Shown here one piece after another: positions 1-10,880 of a stretch of DNA of 64,000 nucleotides. Position numbers and translations under genes: made by a program. The DNA is taken from positions 992,001 to 1,056,000 of the forward strand of contig NHZP01000003.1 in the NCBI GenBank assembly GCA_003313425.1. Reading direction: 5' to 3'. Every line of letters starts with the position of its first letter. Position 1 is the first letter of the stretch. The notes beneath the pieces are model-generated. The model was given only the letters and a program-made list of their open reading frames with translations. It searched no databases and had not been told where the DNA came from. This DNA comes from Pseudopyrenochaeta lycopersici. Its lineage: Eukaryota > Ascomycota > Dothideomycetes > Pleosporales > Pseudopyrenochaetaceae.

Positions 1-269
1 CTACGCGTGGCCGTTGCCATTGGGCCCCCGTTCGCGCTGCTTTTTTGGCTCCATCACGCTTGCCCTGCCCCTCGAGCGTCTCCACCTTCAACAGCAGTTC
101 CTGCACCCATCTCCGCCCGCGCGAGAATAAGCTTTGACTCTCCACTCCTCCGATCCGCCCCCCGAGAATGTTGCCGCGAGTCCTCACCAAACCCGAGCTG
201 CCTGCATTTCCGGTCGAATGAGCGCGTCTCCGCCGGCTCCATAGTCCTCCCTCAGCTTCCCACCACGCA

Positions 270-3200
270 ATGGGTGACACCCTCCTCCGTGCTGGCACTC
301 CTGGGGTCACTCCATACGCCGATACGCGCACCTACGCCGACCCAGCTGCTCCACCAAAGCCGCAGTACGTCGCCTACCGACCCTCCAACGCCGACTTCAC
401 TCCACCCGCCTCGCCCCAACCACAGAGTCCCTATGCGGCCCAGAGAGGATTTGCTTCACAGCGGGCAAACCATCCAGTGCATCTGCAAATGGACACAGCA
501 GTTGCCCCCGCCTACGAGCGCAGCACCTACAGCCCCTCGCCCTCGGAAAGCCCAACTCTTCCCCCGACAACATTGCCCTCCCCGAAATTCCCCCCACGAC
601 AGCGAGCCCCCTCCCTCCTCCGCCATGCTGCCATCCCTCCTTCCCACTACGACGCCCACTCCCAAGCAGACCAGTCTGCAGCATCGCCCACAATTGCTCC
701 TGCAATGATGCGTCAGTGCAGCGGGCCCGGCTCTCCGGACCCGCGTACTCTTTACAACCCTCTGGCCAGTAATCCTGTGAACTCCAGCGGGCCAGCATGG
801 GACTTGCCGTCTACGGAAGACGTCTCAGGTGGAGCTGCCTCGTACAGGCCTCGTGGAATGACCAGCTCATCACAGCCTTCCTTCCAACCCACCCCTCCGC
901 TACGCTCAATGACGTCCATTCCTGACTATGCTCAATACCGGGCAAGCGAGAGAACAAATCTGTCTGGCACGTACAAGCCAAACAGGGGTGTTCCGAATTG
1001 GTCTCATACTGACTACTATCCCCCGCCTCGACCTTTCCGCGGAGAAGAGCCACGTGCGAGTTTCAGGTCCGGGTGGACAAACGCGTCGTCGAGCCTGATG
1101 GAGACAAGCGGCACCGAACGCAGCAGCGTACTGACTGCACGGAGCTCTGTCATGAGCGATCGGCAACCCAGCATTTATTCGAGGGATCAATCAAGGGATC
1201 GTTTGCGGGACCGTGATGACTCGCCTGAAACCATTCAGACCTCCGAAATGGCCGAAGAAGATGATCTAGACGCCGTCGAAGATGTATTAGATGCCTACTA
1301 CTACGACGAGGACGACCAGGACAACAGCCAGGACCTGCTTCAAGATACCTCAAGAGAGCAGCTTAGCCCTTCATCTGTTGCACTTGACTCAGATCCTCCT
1401 GAGTTATCGCAGACGCCGTCCCGTGATTTTGACTCTTTGAATTCCTTCCAATCGTCAGACAACCTCAGGCCGTGGGACGACCGCCCGGTGTCATATGTCT
1501 CTGACGGCAATACTGAAAAGACCACGTCGTCGAAGCCTCTAGCCATTCGCCATCCCTCAACGTCGGGTTATCCCGATTCGATCAATATGCTTGATGAGGA
1601 TATACATGGCACCGACGCTGTTGAGCGGACAGATCTGAACGCAAACTATTTACCATCTCTACACACGAGCCCTCGGAGTATCGAAGCTGTGATAAAACAA
1701 TCTAGTACTCGGAAGTCAGGCGCTTGGCAACGATCGAGTGAGGAATTGCCCCGGCGGATGTCCGTCACGTTGCAAGCGTTGGCGCTTGGCCCATCCAATA
1801 CCATGAATCCTACATTTCAGATAAACCAGCAGGACCTGCAGATGCAAAAAAAAGGTGCCACTCTTAACATGACTGAAATTCGCCGCGAGATGGCAGGACT
1901 ACCGCAATTACCAATGAACAGATCACGCCTGTCTCGGCAGGATTGGGTTGACATTGAAGCGTATTCAAAAAGACACAGCAAAAAACCAAGTGCAACACGG
2001 ACTCTGTCTAACGATTCGACTATCAGCAAAACAGGTCCTCAGTCTCCACCGCTGCAAAGATCTGAACCACTTCCTGAACTCGATGAAGATGAGGCTATTC
2101 CTCGCCGTGCTTCCACCAGTGTCTTTGACCGGAAGAGTACATTGTTCAACCTGGGCATGATATCAACGCCCGCCGCCATGGCCGGAAAGCCTACGGTAGT
2201 ACAGAAACCTATGCCGCCTTTGCCAGGCCAAGCGATGAGCGGGGCCTCACCTCGCCAGCAAAAGACAACCGCTGCTGTGGAACGTGATCGCTATGGTTTT
2301 AAGAAAGCTTCCGACAAGATTAGCGTGCAGCAGTACAATGCATGGGCTTCAAAATATGAGGACCATATTGCAAGGCGGCGGAACAAATGGGTCTCGCTAA
2401 TGTCTAAGCAAGGTCTACTGACGAGCGATCCCAAGAAGTTTCCCGATATGTGTGAGAAAGTGAAACGATATGCGCGAAAAGGATATCCTCCCGAGTGGCG
2501 CGGAGCCATGTGGTGGTACTACTCGGGTGGCCAGCACCTGATCAAGCAACAAGAGATGGTTGGTCTTTACGCGTCATTAGTAGCTCGAGTACAACGAGAT
2601 GAGCTCAACAAGGACGACAAAGATGCAATTGAACGCGATCTTGACCGGACATTTCCCGACAATATCCACTTCCGCCCGGAGCCAGCCACTGATTTACTGG
2701 ATGGAGAGTCAGACGATGAGCCTGCCTTAATTAAGGACCTCCGCGAGGTCCTCTCCTGCTTCGCCTTGAACAACCCTAATATTGGGTATTGCCAGTCTCT
2801 CAACTTCATCGCAGGCCTGCTTCTCCTTTTCCTAAAACAAGACAAAGAACGGGCTTTTGTGCTCCTTACCATCATCACCCAGAACCATCTTCCTGGTGCC
2901 CACGCCCGCAGCCTGGCTAACACCGAGGTCAATGTTTTGATGATGCTGATAAAAGACTATCTTCCCAAAGTTTGGGCTTCGATAAACGACACCGATCTAA
3001 TTAATAGCGGAGCTGGCTCACACGCTCATCCCAGCTCGAAATTTCAGCGCCAACCCACCGTGGCTCTTTCATGCACTTCGTGGTTCATGAGCATCTTTGT
3101 GGGCGTCCTTCCGATCGAGACTGTGCTCCGTGTTTGGGATGCCTTTTTGTATGAAGGACCGCGTGCCCTGTATCGTTATGCCCTCGCCATATTCAAGCTT

Positions 3201-3539
3201 GGCGAAGGAGAAATCAGGAAGTACCGTCCTGGCGATGGCGAGCTCTTCATGACAGTCCAAAACCTGCCGCGAATGTGCTTGGATCCGAACATTCTACACG
3301 ATCTGGCGTTTGTGAAGAAAGGATTTGGTAATCTGTCACAAAACGTGATTGACCAGAAACGCTTATTCTGGCGGGAGCAGAATAAAATGACACATCAAAC
3401 GTCTGTTAAGACAATCAAAGGCATGCAACTCGTGGTACCAAAGGAGGAAGACGAAGATACGGATAGTCTGAGGAAGGCAATGGGCATGGACAACCTGCGA
3501 CGAAAAGCCTCGAGAAAATTCCGCAAAATGAGAGGATAA
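270..3539 (+). CDS. MSB3: TBC-domain Rab GTPase-activating protein, Msb3/Msb4-like
   Basis: Single-exon gene of 1089 residues. The first ~650 residues are low-complexity (Pro/Ser-rich, then an acidic Asp/Glu patch near residues 325-360) and probably disordered. The TBC domain occupies about residues 735-1030. Both catalytic fingers are present: the arginine finger in IERDLDRT (Arg at about 793) and the glutamine finger in GYCQSLN (Gln at about 842), so an active GAP is expected. The DRYGFKK block just before the domain is typical of the yeast Msb3/Msb4 group, which acts on Sec4-type Rabs in polarised secretion and actin organisation; that role is inferred from family. The tail is strongly basic (RRKASRKFRKMRG). 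The start is the first in-frame ATG (cgcaATGgg); the frame is open further upstream only through non-ATG codons. The 269 bases before it are the 5' leader. The gene converges with HPT1. Confidence 0.9.
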   Translation: MGDTLLRAGTPGVTPYADTRTYADPAAPPKPQYVAYRPSNADFTPPASPQPQSPYAAQRGFASQRANHPVHLQMDTAVAPAYERSTYSPSPSESPTLPPTTLPSPKFPPRQRAPSLLRHAAIPPSHYDAHSQADQSAASPTIAPAMMRQCSGPGSPDPRTLYNPLASNPVNSSGPAWDLPSTEDVSGGAASYRPRGMTSSSQPSFQPTPPLRSMTSIPDYAQYRASERTNLSGTYKPNRGVPNWSHTDYYPPPRPFRGEEPRASFRSGWTNASSSLMETSGTERSSVLTARSSVMSDRQPSIYSRDQSRDRLRDRDDSPETIQTSEMAEEDDLDAVEDVLDAYYYDEDDQDNSQDLLQDTSREQLSPSSVALDSDPPELSQTPSRDFDSLNSFQSSDNLRPWDDRPVSYVSDGNTEKTTSSKPLAIRHPSTSGYPDSINMLDEDIHGTDAVERTDLNANYLPSLHTSPRSIEAVIKQSSTRKSGAWQRSSEELPRRMSVTLQALALGPSNTMNPTFQINQQDLQMQKKGATLNMTEIRREMAGLPQLPMNRSRLSRQDWVDIEAYSKRHSKKPSATRTLSNDSTISKTGPQSPPLQRSEPLPELDEDEAIPRRASTSVFDRKSTLFNLGMISTPAAMAGKPTVVQKPMPPLPGQAMSGASPRQQKTTAAVERDRYGFKKASDKISVQQYNAWASKYEDHIARRRNKWVSLMSKQGLLTSDPKKFPDMCEKVKRYARKGYPPEWRGAMWWYYSGGQHLIKQQEMVGLYASLVARVQRDELNKDDKDAIERDLDRTFPDNIHFRPEPATDLLDGESDDEPALIKDLREVLSCFALNNPNIGYCQSLNFIAGLLLLFLKQDKERAFVLLTIITQNHLPGAHARSLANTEVNVLMMLIKDYLPKVWASINDTDLINSGAGSHAHPSSKFQRQPTVALSCTSWFMSIFVGVLPIETVLRVWDAFLYEGPRALYRYALAIFKLGEGEIRKYRPGDGELFMTVQNLPRMCLDPNILHDLAFVKKGFGNLSQNVIDQKRLFWREQNKMTHQTSVKTIKGMQLVVPKEEDEDTDSLRKAMGMDNLRRKASRKFRKMRG

Positions 3540-4284
3540 AAGCCGCCATCCTCAGACATACACGCAACAGTTTCCCCAAGAAAGATATTGGGCTCGATAC
3601 TACAGCATTCTGAACGCATTCATACCCCCCAAAAGACTTGGGAGGAAAAGGGGTGTTTTTTTCTTTTGCATTTTCACGGCCGCAGTGCATGGCGTTTCAC
3701 AATGGGCATTTTCTTGGACTTTCTTGTTATAATACCTTACGATATACCCTCTTTGTGTGGGCGGATGGATGGGCTGTAAATAAAGAGGCCTGTAGCTGCT
3801 TTAGTGGTATGGCAAAAGCTGGCAAAGGGCCCTTTCATGAGAAGGGAGTGTTTTGGGTACAATGATCATGATGTTATGACCCCCCCCCCCTTTTTTTTTT
3901 AGAACAGCCATTTTTTGTTTGGTGCATCTCGCCAGTTTGGCGTAGAAAGTCGAGGTGTTTTTCGAAATGAAAAGACTTAATTTCTTTTTTTTCTGACTTC
4001 TCCGGCTTGCCTCGAGAATCCTTGTGTATTTGATACTTCTGTTTCCTTTTTTGTCGCACGATACCAATTTGGTAGCAAGGGCACATGCGACCTGGGGCCA
4101 AAAAGAAAAGAGGATTTGCAATGACTTTCTTTGCCCACGTGTCATTTGTCTATATCTCATCTTTCATATCAATCAAAATCCAAACCACCAACTCCAGTGT
4201 GTCCTACCTGCAAATGCTCAAATGCCCGAGTGTTGTTATTTTCAGCCGCTTTGTTTTCCTTTTCTGGGCTCTCTTACGTCACTC
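3540..4284. other. Convergent intergenic region with pyrimidine tract
   Basis: This is the 745-base 3' space between the TBC gene and HPT1. It is AT-rich with many short T runs, consistent with two 3' UTRs. The only distinctive structure is a C11-T10 tract at 3880-3900. I see no gene here; small reading frames on either strand have no recognisable content. Confidence 0.6.
3880..3900. repeat. C11-T10 homopyrimidine tract
   Basis: Eleven C directly followed by ten T, an uninterrupted homopurine/homopyrimidine run between two convergent 3' ends. Such tracts are length-variable and can adopt triplex structures; no function is shown. Confidence 0.9.
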
Positions 4285-5283
4285 CTACTTCGACTCTTGC
4301 TGCTTCGACAAGCGGTCATGCTCGTCAATGTCACTAATGTAATTGTTAGTCCTAACTTCCAACCTTGCAAGTGGTAAATACGTACGTAGCCTCCCAGGGA
4401 TAGTTGATCCAAACATCTCCCACTGTCCTTGCTGCCGCATACCGGCCCTGGAGAATCTCCTGGGGTAGTATGCCCTTCTTAGGCTTGTCCTTGTTGTGCA
4501 GAACGAAGATGGAGAAGTTTGTCTTCTCGCCTTGTCGTCCGAGCTTCGTGACGGCAGCCTCGACATCCTTCTCCAGCTCGCGCACAGCGTACTCGAGCGT
4601 TGTCCGGGTGTCGTCAACTTCGTCGACGATGAGGACGTTCTTGCCGATCAGGTTCGCCATCTCGAGCGAGGAAAGGTCAAGCCATTGTGTGCGTGTGACT
4701 TTTGTGCCGGGTTTCTCGACTTCTGAGTCCTCGCCTGTGCCGAGTTGCTCGTAGAGGGAGAGACCGATGGCTTGGATGGGGATGTTGGGGCGACCGGGGG
4801 CTTTGAGGAAGGATCTGGATATGTCGAATTAGCTTTCCTAGGGCGTCCTTGCTGGGAGCCTGGTGGGGGGTATGCATACCGCAGAATGCGCGCGGGGACG
4901 TAGCCGCCGCCACCAATAGCGATCATAAGATTGGGTTTGAAGTCATTGAGAATCTGGTCTGCTGCTTCCTGGCAAAGCTTGTGGACCTGCGTAGTTCTGC
5001 GTGTCAGTCGTTTTCTCGCTTGTATGATGGCAGGCTGAAGTGCAGGGTATGGGTCTATTTCTGCTGGATTGGCACCAATATGTCGTGTCCCCATAGCAGG
5101 AATGCAATATGCAGCAGTAGCACGATGTCATGCAGGCTTCTGCGTCGTCGTACGTTCGAGAAAACAATATGGAAGCAGGAGCGGTACACCAAGGTACCGA
5201 GTGCGCGTGCGCTGCCCACCTGGTCGCAAGTGTAACGGTCATGTACATACCTGGTTATATGTGACGTAGACCTTCTCGACCAT
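4285..5283 (-). CDS. HPT1: Hypoxanthine-guanine phosphoribosyltransferase
   Basis: Purine salvage enzyme that transfers phosphoribose from PRPP to hypoxanthine or guanine in the cytosol. Four exons on the minus strand: 5251-5283, 4880-4986, 4386-4814 and 4285-4333, giving 205 residues; all phases agree. Exon 1 encodes only 11 residues (MVEKVYVTYNQ) and is followed by a 264-nt intron, long for this window. Key motifs are IGGGGYVPARIL near the N-terminus and the PRPP-binding loop VLIVDEVDDTRTT, with KTNF-IFVLHNK downstream, the pattern of yeast Hpt1 rather than animal HPRT. The last exon (ending DEHDRLSKQQESK) is reached by a 52-nt intron with donor gtacgt and acceptor attag; without splicing the frame would end 12 codons later with an unrelated tail. 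Length is close to the yeast protein (221 aa). Confidence 0.9.
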
Positions 5284-5771
5284 TTTTGCAGGCGTTTTCT
5301 TGTTTCTGTCTTACTTTTGAGTGTCGGAGTATGAGGTATTGATTGTAGGTGTCAGTGTGTGAGGCTCTCAAAAATTTCTTGACGCGGCAGAGTCAACCAT
5401 TGAGGTGCACTGAAAAGGCAACCGGAGGTGGCCGACAATTTGGAGGGGTACGCTAAGACGGATTTGGCCTAGATGCCGTTTGATGCAGGGTTCATAATGC
5501 GCCAGGATGCGCTCGTGTGTAACCTTCACAAAGCGAGAGAAATGGAGAAAATATAGGATTTGTACATCCAGTGCCTAACACGACCACTGCAAATTGAACT
5601 AATTGATCAGGTTGCCTGTCTCATTTTGAAGGTAGTTGTCCATGATTTTGCGTGCTGTGGACCACACTTGACAGCTATCGACTCTATATGACTTGCGAGA
5701 CGGAAACGACGGTAACCAGTAGGCTCTCCTCTCTGCTAGCTCAAATATCGTGGGCTCTCCTCTCGGCTAGC
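5284..5771. other. Intergenic: HPT1 promoter and F-box 3' flank
   Basis: This 488-base stretch lies upstream of HPT1 and downstream of the F-box gene, both on the minus strand. No gene is visible. A 28-base direct repeat (5722-5749 and 5753-5780) spans the F-box stop codon. Confidence 0.6.
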
Positions 5772-5780
5772 TCAAATATC
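5722..5780. repeat. 28-bp direct repeat duplicating a gene's 3' end
   Basis: Positions 5722-5749 and 5753-5780 match at 27 of 28 bases, 31 bases apart. The second copy contains the stop codon of the F-box gene (TCA at 5772-5774 on the plus strand); the first lies just beyond the stop. This looks like a local tandem duplication of the end of the coding region. Confidence 0.85.
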
Positions 5781-7510
5781 CAGGACCTCAAATTCCCCAA
5801 TGCCGACAAAGAGGCCGCTATGCCTTGGACGCTTGTCACTGTCATTGAAGCACAGCAGATAAAAATTGTCAATGGTATTACGGATGGCGTATTTCTCATT
5901 CAAGACAAGCGGCATCTCAATGCCTCTAGATTGAGTCAATGTGCAAGTTTCTTTTGGTTCAGAGAAAATGGGGTTCCATTCATGAGAGCCGCTGCTCTGG
6001 GTTAGTCAAATATAGAGAATGTGTATGAAGGGGGCTTGTACCTAGGATCCATGCACGCCAGCATGACAAGGGCGTTAGAGTTTTGCTTAATCGGTCCCAG
6101 CCCGTAACAGGTATCCTTCCACCATGCTACAAAGTCGGAAGACTGATCACTAACGGCGATGAATGCATTAAGCTGCTCGTCAAAGTGAACATATGTGAAC
6201 ATGTGTGATCTTCCTCCCTTAATGCCGTTGATACGGGTCGCAAATCGACAGTTTTGATCAGTTGGAACAAAACCATCTCCCTGGAGACGAACGGTTCCCA
6301 GCTCTTTGGGATAGGGCATATATGAAGAATCAATAAATACTCCATCATAGGTGAACCGACAGTATGTAATGGGCCCAGGTGCTTGGTCACACAGGCCAAA
6401 TTCCTGGTAATCCCTAGAACATCGAATGTCGCCAAAAATGATAATTGTCTCAGTGGCTGGCTGAAGCAGTAGAGCTATGTTATGGACATGTATGCATCTA
6501 ATGCAAGTCAGCGAGCATCACTTCAAGACATGTAGTGGTTGCAGACGCCCATAATGCTCATATGCTCAGCGGGTGGATGGAAAAGTGGACGCACCCAGAA
6601 TCAGCCCCGAAAAAGAGATGGGAAGGGCTTCGAAAGACTTGGAATGACTTTCCACACTGCGTATCGTAGTCCCAGATGTAGACGGATATGATGTCGGAGA
6701 TTGCGGCGCAGGCAACGGTTCGTCCCCGACAAGTTACGGTATCAAAGAAGGACTGGTTGAGGACGCTAAACCTCTTTTGCCCTTGACCATCCAAGGTCGA
6801 GACGTAGCAGACGTTCCGGAAGGTCGTCATTGCTACCAATTGATCGGAGGCGAAGACAGCACGAATCTGTTCTCGGGCCTCTCCGCTCCAGGTGCGCAGC
6901 GTCCATGATTTGAGGTCAAATATGTAGACGGAATGCGGGCGCTCTGGTGGATTAAGTTCTGGTCGCCAGATAAGGAAGTCTCCAGTCAGAATAGAAGAGT
7001 AGAAGGGATGCTCTGGCGAGAACTTGAAGCAGCTTTGAGGCTTCCCATTGCGAAAGGCGTGAATGTCTCGAGCTTTCTGCTCGCAAAAGGCATGATCGGC
7101 GTTGTGCAGATCAAGAGTGCCCTGATGCCAGCGGGTCAGGCTCCGCTTGAGTACATGCAGGCTCCGCAGGACGTGGTTCCAGCGCTTGGAGACCTACATG
7201 GAGGCGTTAGCGGAGGTCTCTCGCATGTTCAGCTTCAATGCGGAGAGGAGATGCTCACGAGCTGCAGGCGATAGGGCGCGGATGTGTCCAAGTAGGCAAA
7301 GATGTGAGCGACCAGCTCAATGGGCAGCTGTCCGATGATGTCGGCGCAGAAGGATCGAGCGCTGGTGAGTGAGTGTAAGTTTCGCCATTCGTATGGGGTT
7401 AGGTTGGTGAGCAGAGCTTCGAGAGCTTCCTGTCTCGAGTCATTTGTCTGCAGACTCTTGAAGGCTTCAAGGAAGCGAGCAGTGCCCGTCTGGGAAGGCA
7501 AACAGTTCAT
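5772..7510 (-). CDS. F-box protein, substrate adaptor candidate
   Basis: Four exons on the minus strand (7259-7510, 6595-7193, 6042-6497, 5772-5991) give 508 residues with all phases consistent. The F-box lies at about residues 55-95, with the core IGQLPIELVAHIFAYLD followed after the first intron by VSKRWNHVLRSL. The remainder (residues 100-508) contains repeated hydrophobic and Trp/Phe-bearing strands such as PHSVYIFDLKSW and CSRDYQEFGLC and resembles the C-terminal region of ascomycete F-box proteins of unknown target; no WD40 or LRR repeat is clear. By family it should recruit substrates to an SCF (Skp1-cullin-F-box) ubiquitin ligase. The start at 7510 is the only ATG before the F-box; the longer frame begins with TTG. 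The last intron uses an acceptor ten bases beyond its CTAAC branch site, which keeps a 73-codon terminal frame open. Confidence 0.8.
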
Positions 7511-8746
7511 GCGGGGAAAGCGACGGCATGAAGCGTGGGCGTCTGACTCGCGATGACGATGTTGCGAGGTTGACGCACAGCAGCGTCTGTGCGGACTGAT
7601 CAAGATGGCGCAGAGGATCGTGCACAGGATGGCGGGTCGCGAGGAAGCGGACCGACAAAGTGGACAATCAGCACCAACGGGAAAGCCGTGTGGTTGATTC
7701 GATTCAGTGGATCAGTGGCAGTGGCAGTGTTTGCCAATTGTTGGCAGGGCACAGGGCCGGGGCTGCAGGCGTCTCCAACGCTGCGTGTCGCGCCCCGCTT
7801 GCGCGACAAGTTACTACTGTGGCGGCGATATTAGAGTGGGCTGTATAGAGTCGAACGGAGGTTTCAGTTGAGAGCATGCGTTTTGGCGAGCCCCTGCTAG
7901 ACTAGCGGGCAGGCCAGCGGCCGTACAACGGCAGCAGGCGTGGACGACGGCCGACGAACTGCTCGCAGGCAGTGACCGGCCAACACGAGGCCAGAAGGGG
8001 AGCGTGTGTGCGGACCGGCAGCGTGTGAGCATGTGCGTGGCCTCGGGAACATGGCAAGAGGGTGTCTCGCGGCGCAAAGGCCTGAAGCCGCTCCCAAACC
8101 CATCTCCACACTGCGGCTGCGCTATCGAACCGAGGGGAACGCTGCCGGTGTGCGCCCTCAGGCGATGCCTGGGCCTTGTGGGTATTTGGCAGCTCGTTGG
8201 CGGCGGCCCATAATTTCCTGACACTGCGCGCACCCTCTCTGGTGCTGCATACATGGCCGGGTGCAGAGCAAAAGGGCTCGAAACCTCGTAGCAAGACGCT
8301 CGGACGCGCCGATCGACCTGTGCATGAGCTCCTATTCCAGGCCCGCGGCAGCATCCGACACAGCACCGACTGCTGCTCAGCCCAACTCTTCTGGAACAAA
8401 AAGTTGCACGGCTCGCGCATGCGCTAGAAGAAGTCGCAAGTCCCAGCGTCTTTCCAGTCGGATCGCACCCTTCGCAGCGCCGCTGACCATCCATATCGCA
8501 TGCTCCTCCGCGTCTCCTCCGCGTCTCCTCCGCTCTGCCCACCCCATTGCTACCCCTACACCGGGACCCTGCAGCGACGCTGTCTTTTTGCTGCTCGTCA
8601 CCCACGCCGGCACCTCGCCCGCCCCAGTCCTGGCATTGGGCTGTCGTTGACTGCACGCTCGTCGCCCTGCCCGCCCTCGCCCGCCGTGGTCCAGCAGACC
8701 AGCTGCTCAACCTCGCCGTCGCTCTCCACAGCGACCCACCCGGGCC
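7511..8746. other. Divergent promoter region between F-box gene and SFL1
   Basis: This 1.24-kb GC-rich intergenic region separates two divergent genes. Long open frames on both strands here start at non-ATG codons, are rich in Arg/Pro/Ala and have no family signature, so I regard them as compositional. A triple run of tcctccgcgtc-like units lies near 8500-8530. It probably contains the long SFL1 leader. Confidence 0.6.
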
Positions 8747-10880
8747 ATGGCTTCTGTCGCAGAGGCCCGTCGAAGCCCCTTCGCCGCCGATCCGCACAAT
8801 CCAACCCTCCACAAGTCCATACCCATCCTGCCCTCGTCCAGCTCGACGCTGGCCCCGCCGCGAGACCCCATGGACATCACCCCGACCTCGACATCCACCA
8901 TGGGCCCACCCACCTTGAATTGCTCGACCTTCGACCGCAACGGCGCCTCGCAGACCCAGACCCAGCTGCATCCCCAATCCTCAAGCGGCGATTCGGGCAA
9001 CACATCGCCCAATGGCACTTCGGCCTCGGCAGTGGGCGCTGCTGCCGCCGCACAGCAGCCAAAGGTCGTTCAGACGGCCTTTATACACAAGCTATACAAG
9101 TGCGCAGTCTCCCCCTTTACACCCCCCCCCTCCCCCCCAACCCGCGTGTAGAGGCCAACACACACACCCCCCCCTCACCGCGTGCAGAGGCTAACACTCA
9201 TCACAGCATGCTCGAAGACCAGAGCATCCAGCACCTCATCTCATGGGCGAGCACAAACGAGAGCTTCGTCATGTCGCCCTCGAGCGAATTCTCCAAAGTC
9301 TTGTCGTACGTAGATCGGGAGCTATGGCCCTTTTTAATCTATCTAACCGCTCCCCCGCCTCTAGATCATACTTCAAGCACACCAATATTTCCTCTTTCGT
9401 CCGACAATTAAACATGTATGGCTTTCATAAAGGTGGGTTTCCAAGGTAATCTGTGCCTCGGTCTCCATCACACGCTAACCCGCATGGCCCAGTGAGCGAT
9501 GTCTTCCACACCGGATCGCCAGACTCTCCGCTGTGGGAGTTCAAGCACGGCAACGGCAACTTCAAGCGCGGCGACCTGGTCGGCCTGCGAGAGATCAAAC
9601 GACGCGCCTCACGGCATGCACTCATCCACCGAGACTCCTTCTCGGCACCCAAGCTGCCATCTGGCCCTCCGGTCGGACAGCCCGTCGAGCCCATGCCGGA
9701 TCCCGTCGAGTCACGGCTCAATGTGCTCGAGCACAGCCTGTACGACATGCACGCGCGAATGCAGCGGTCAGACGACACGTGTGCCTACCTCAATCAAAAG
9801 ACCTTGGTTTTGATGGAAGGCATGATGCGATGTCACCAGGTAAGCCGATGCGTCGAGACCTGATCTACACCAACTAATGTACCGCCAAGTGGAATCAAGA
9901 GCTCACTAATTATATTATGGCCATGGTGCCAGACCCGGAAAATCCAATTCACAAGGATGGTATGCATATGTGCTTAAAACTTTATACTGGCGACATGCTC
10001 ACCTATCCGACCAGTCTCCATGATGCAACGTGACATTAGTCGACAAACGGACATGCTGCGAGCTTTGGAAGCCCCCGAAGAGCCCCTCTCTGCACGTCAA
10101 CCCTACTTTATGCACGTCGACAGCAACAACGGACCTCCTCTTTCCCCGCGGCAGATGCCCCAGGACACCCTATCCGAGTCGCGAAGAGGCTCATTGGCCA
10201 GTATTTCGCGCCAAGCACCATATAAGCCTCCAGTTCCGGCCCATATTGCGATTTCTCCGCGACGATACGGCTCAATAGGAACGGGTAATTTCTCTCCATC
10301 TTCAGCCAGGACCCCAGCTCAACACCAGCCACCCCCACCCCCTCCACCATCTATCCAGCAGCCGGGACCAGTTGGAAATCCGGGAAACAATAATCTGGGG
10401 AGCAGCTCATCCCCGCCCTATAATCTGTACAGGCGGCATACCTCGGCAGATATACGCACGACCCTCGGGTGGCAGCCACAACCGCCGCCCAGCGGCCCAG
10501 CTCATTCGCCCTATGCCTCTGGCCACAATTCTACCCAGTGGCCCTCGTCACCGCATCGGACACCTATCGGAGGCGGCGACCAGCAGCTCCGTGATGCTTT
10601 GGAGTCGTATCAACTGCCCCGCGGACCCAGGCAGCAGAGTTCAAGACAAGGCACTCCGCCCTTGACGACTGACAACACCCCTTCGACCCTGAGTGCAGAT
10701 AGCGGGTGGTCACTCCCGGGTGCACGATATCCGTTCAAGGGTATTGACACCCCCGGACCGCCGACTCGTCGCTCAAGCATGGCATCCAATGTACATTCGC
10801 TGCTCAACCCCGCAGAAACTGCCGAACGAGCCGATGAAGATGAGCCCGAAGACGCACGCAAGCGAAAGCGGATGCAGTGA
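8747..10880 (+). CDS. SFL1: HSF-type DNA-binding regulator, Sfl1-like
   Basis: Six exons (8747-9099, 9207-9305, 9365-9432, 9493-9839, 9890-9959, 10015-10880) encode 600 residues; every junction is GT-AG and in phase. The HSF DNA-binding domain spans about residues 110-215: FIHKLYNMLEDQSI, then HLISWASTNESFV, SSYFKHTNISSFVRQLNMYGFHK (positions 9365-9432) and LWEFKHGNGNFKRGDL. The preserved recognition helix and the HLISW/WEFKHG wording fit the Sfl1 group (flocculation and filamentation repressor of yeasts) better than Hsf1. Residues 230-310 contain a Leu/Met-rich helical segment that may oligomerise. The C-terminal half is Pro/Ser/Gln-rich, with a near-terminal DARKRKRM basic stretch as a likely nuclear signal. 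It likely acts as a nuclear transcription factor in morphogenesis or stress; this role is inferred. The 5' flank and intron 1 are C-rich. Confidence 0.88.
9142..9197 (+). repeat. Imperfect direct repeat inside SFL1 intron 1
   Basis: A ~20-base unit, ccgcgtg-agagg--aacac, occurs at about 9142-9161 and again at about 9178-9197 within intron 1 of SFL1, separated and preceded by C-rich runs. Both copies contain a potential 3' splice AG; the acceptor used in my model lies after the second copy at 9206. Confidence 0.7.

Noticed and set aside
7..708. 233-codon plus-strand frame overlapping the start of the TBC gene
   Set aside because: It starts at GTG, is Pro/Ser-rich and runs out of frame with the well-supported TBC coding sequence.
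7814..8977. 387-codon open frame on the minus strand opposite the SFL1 promoter and first exon
   Set aside because: It starts at TTG, is Gly/Arg/Ala-rich low complexity in a GC-rich region, overlaps the SFL1 exon antisense and shows no domain.
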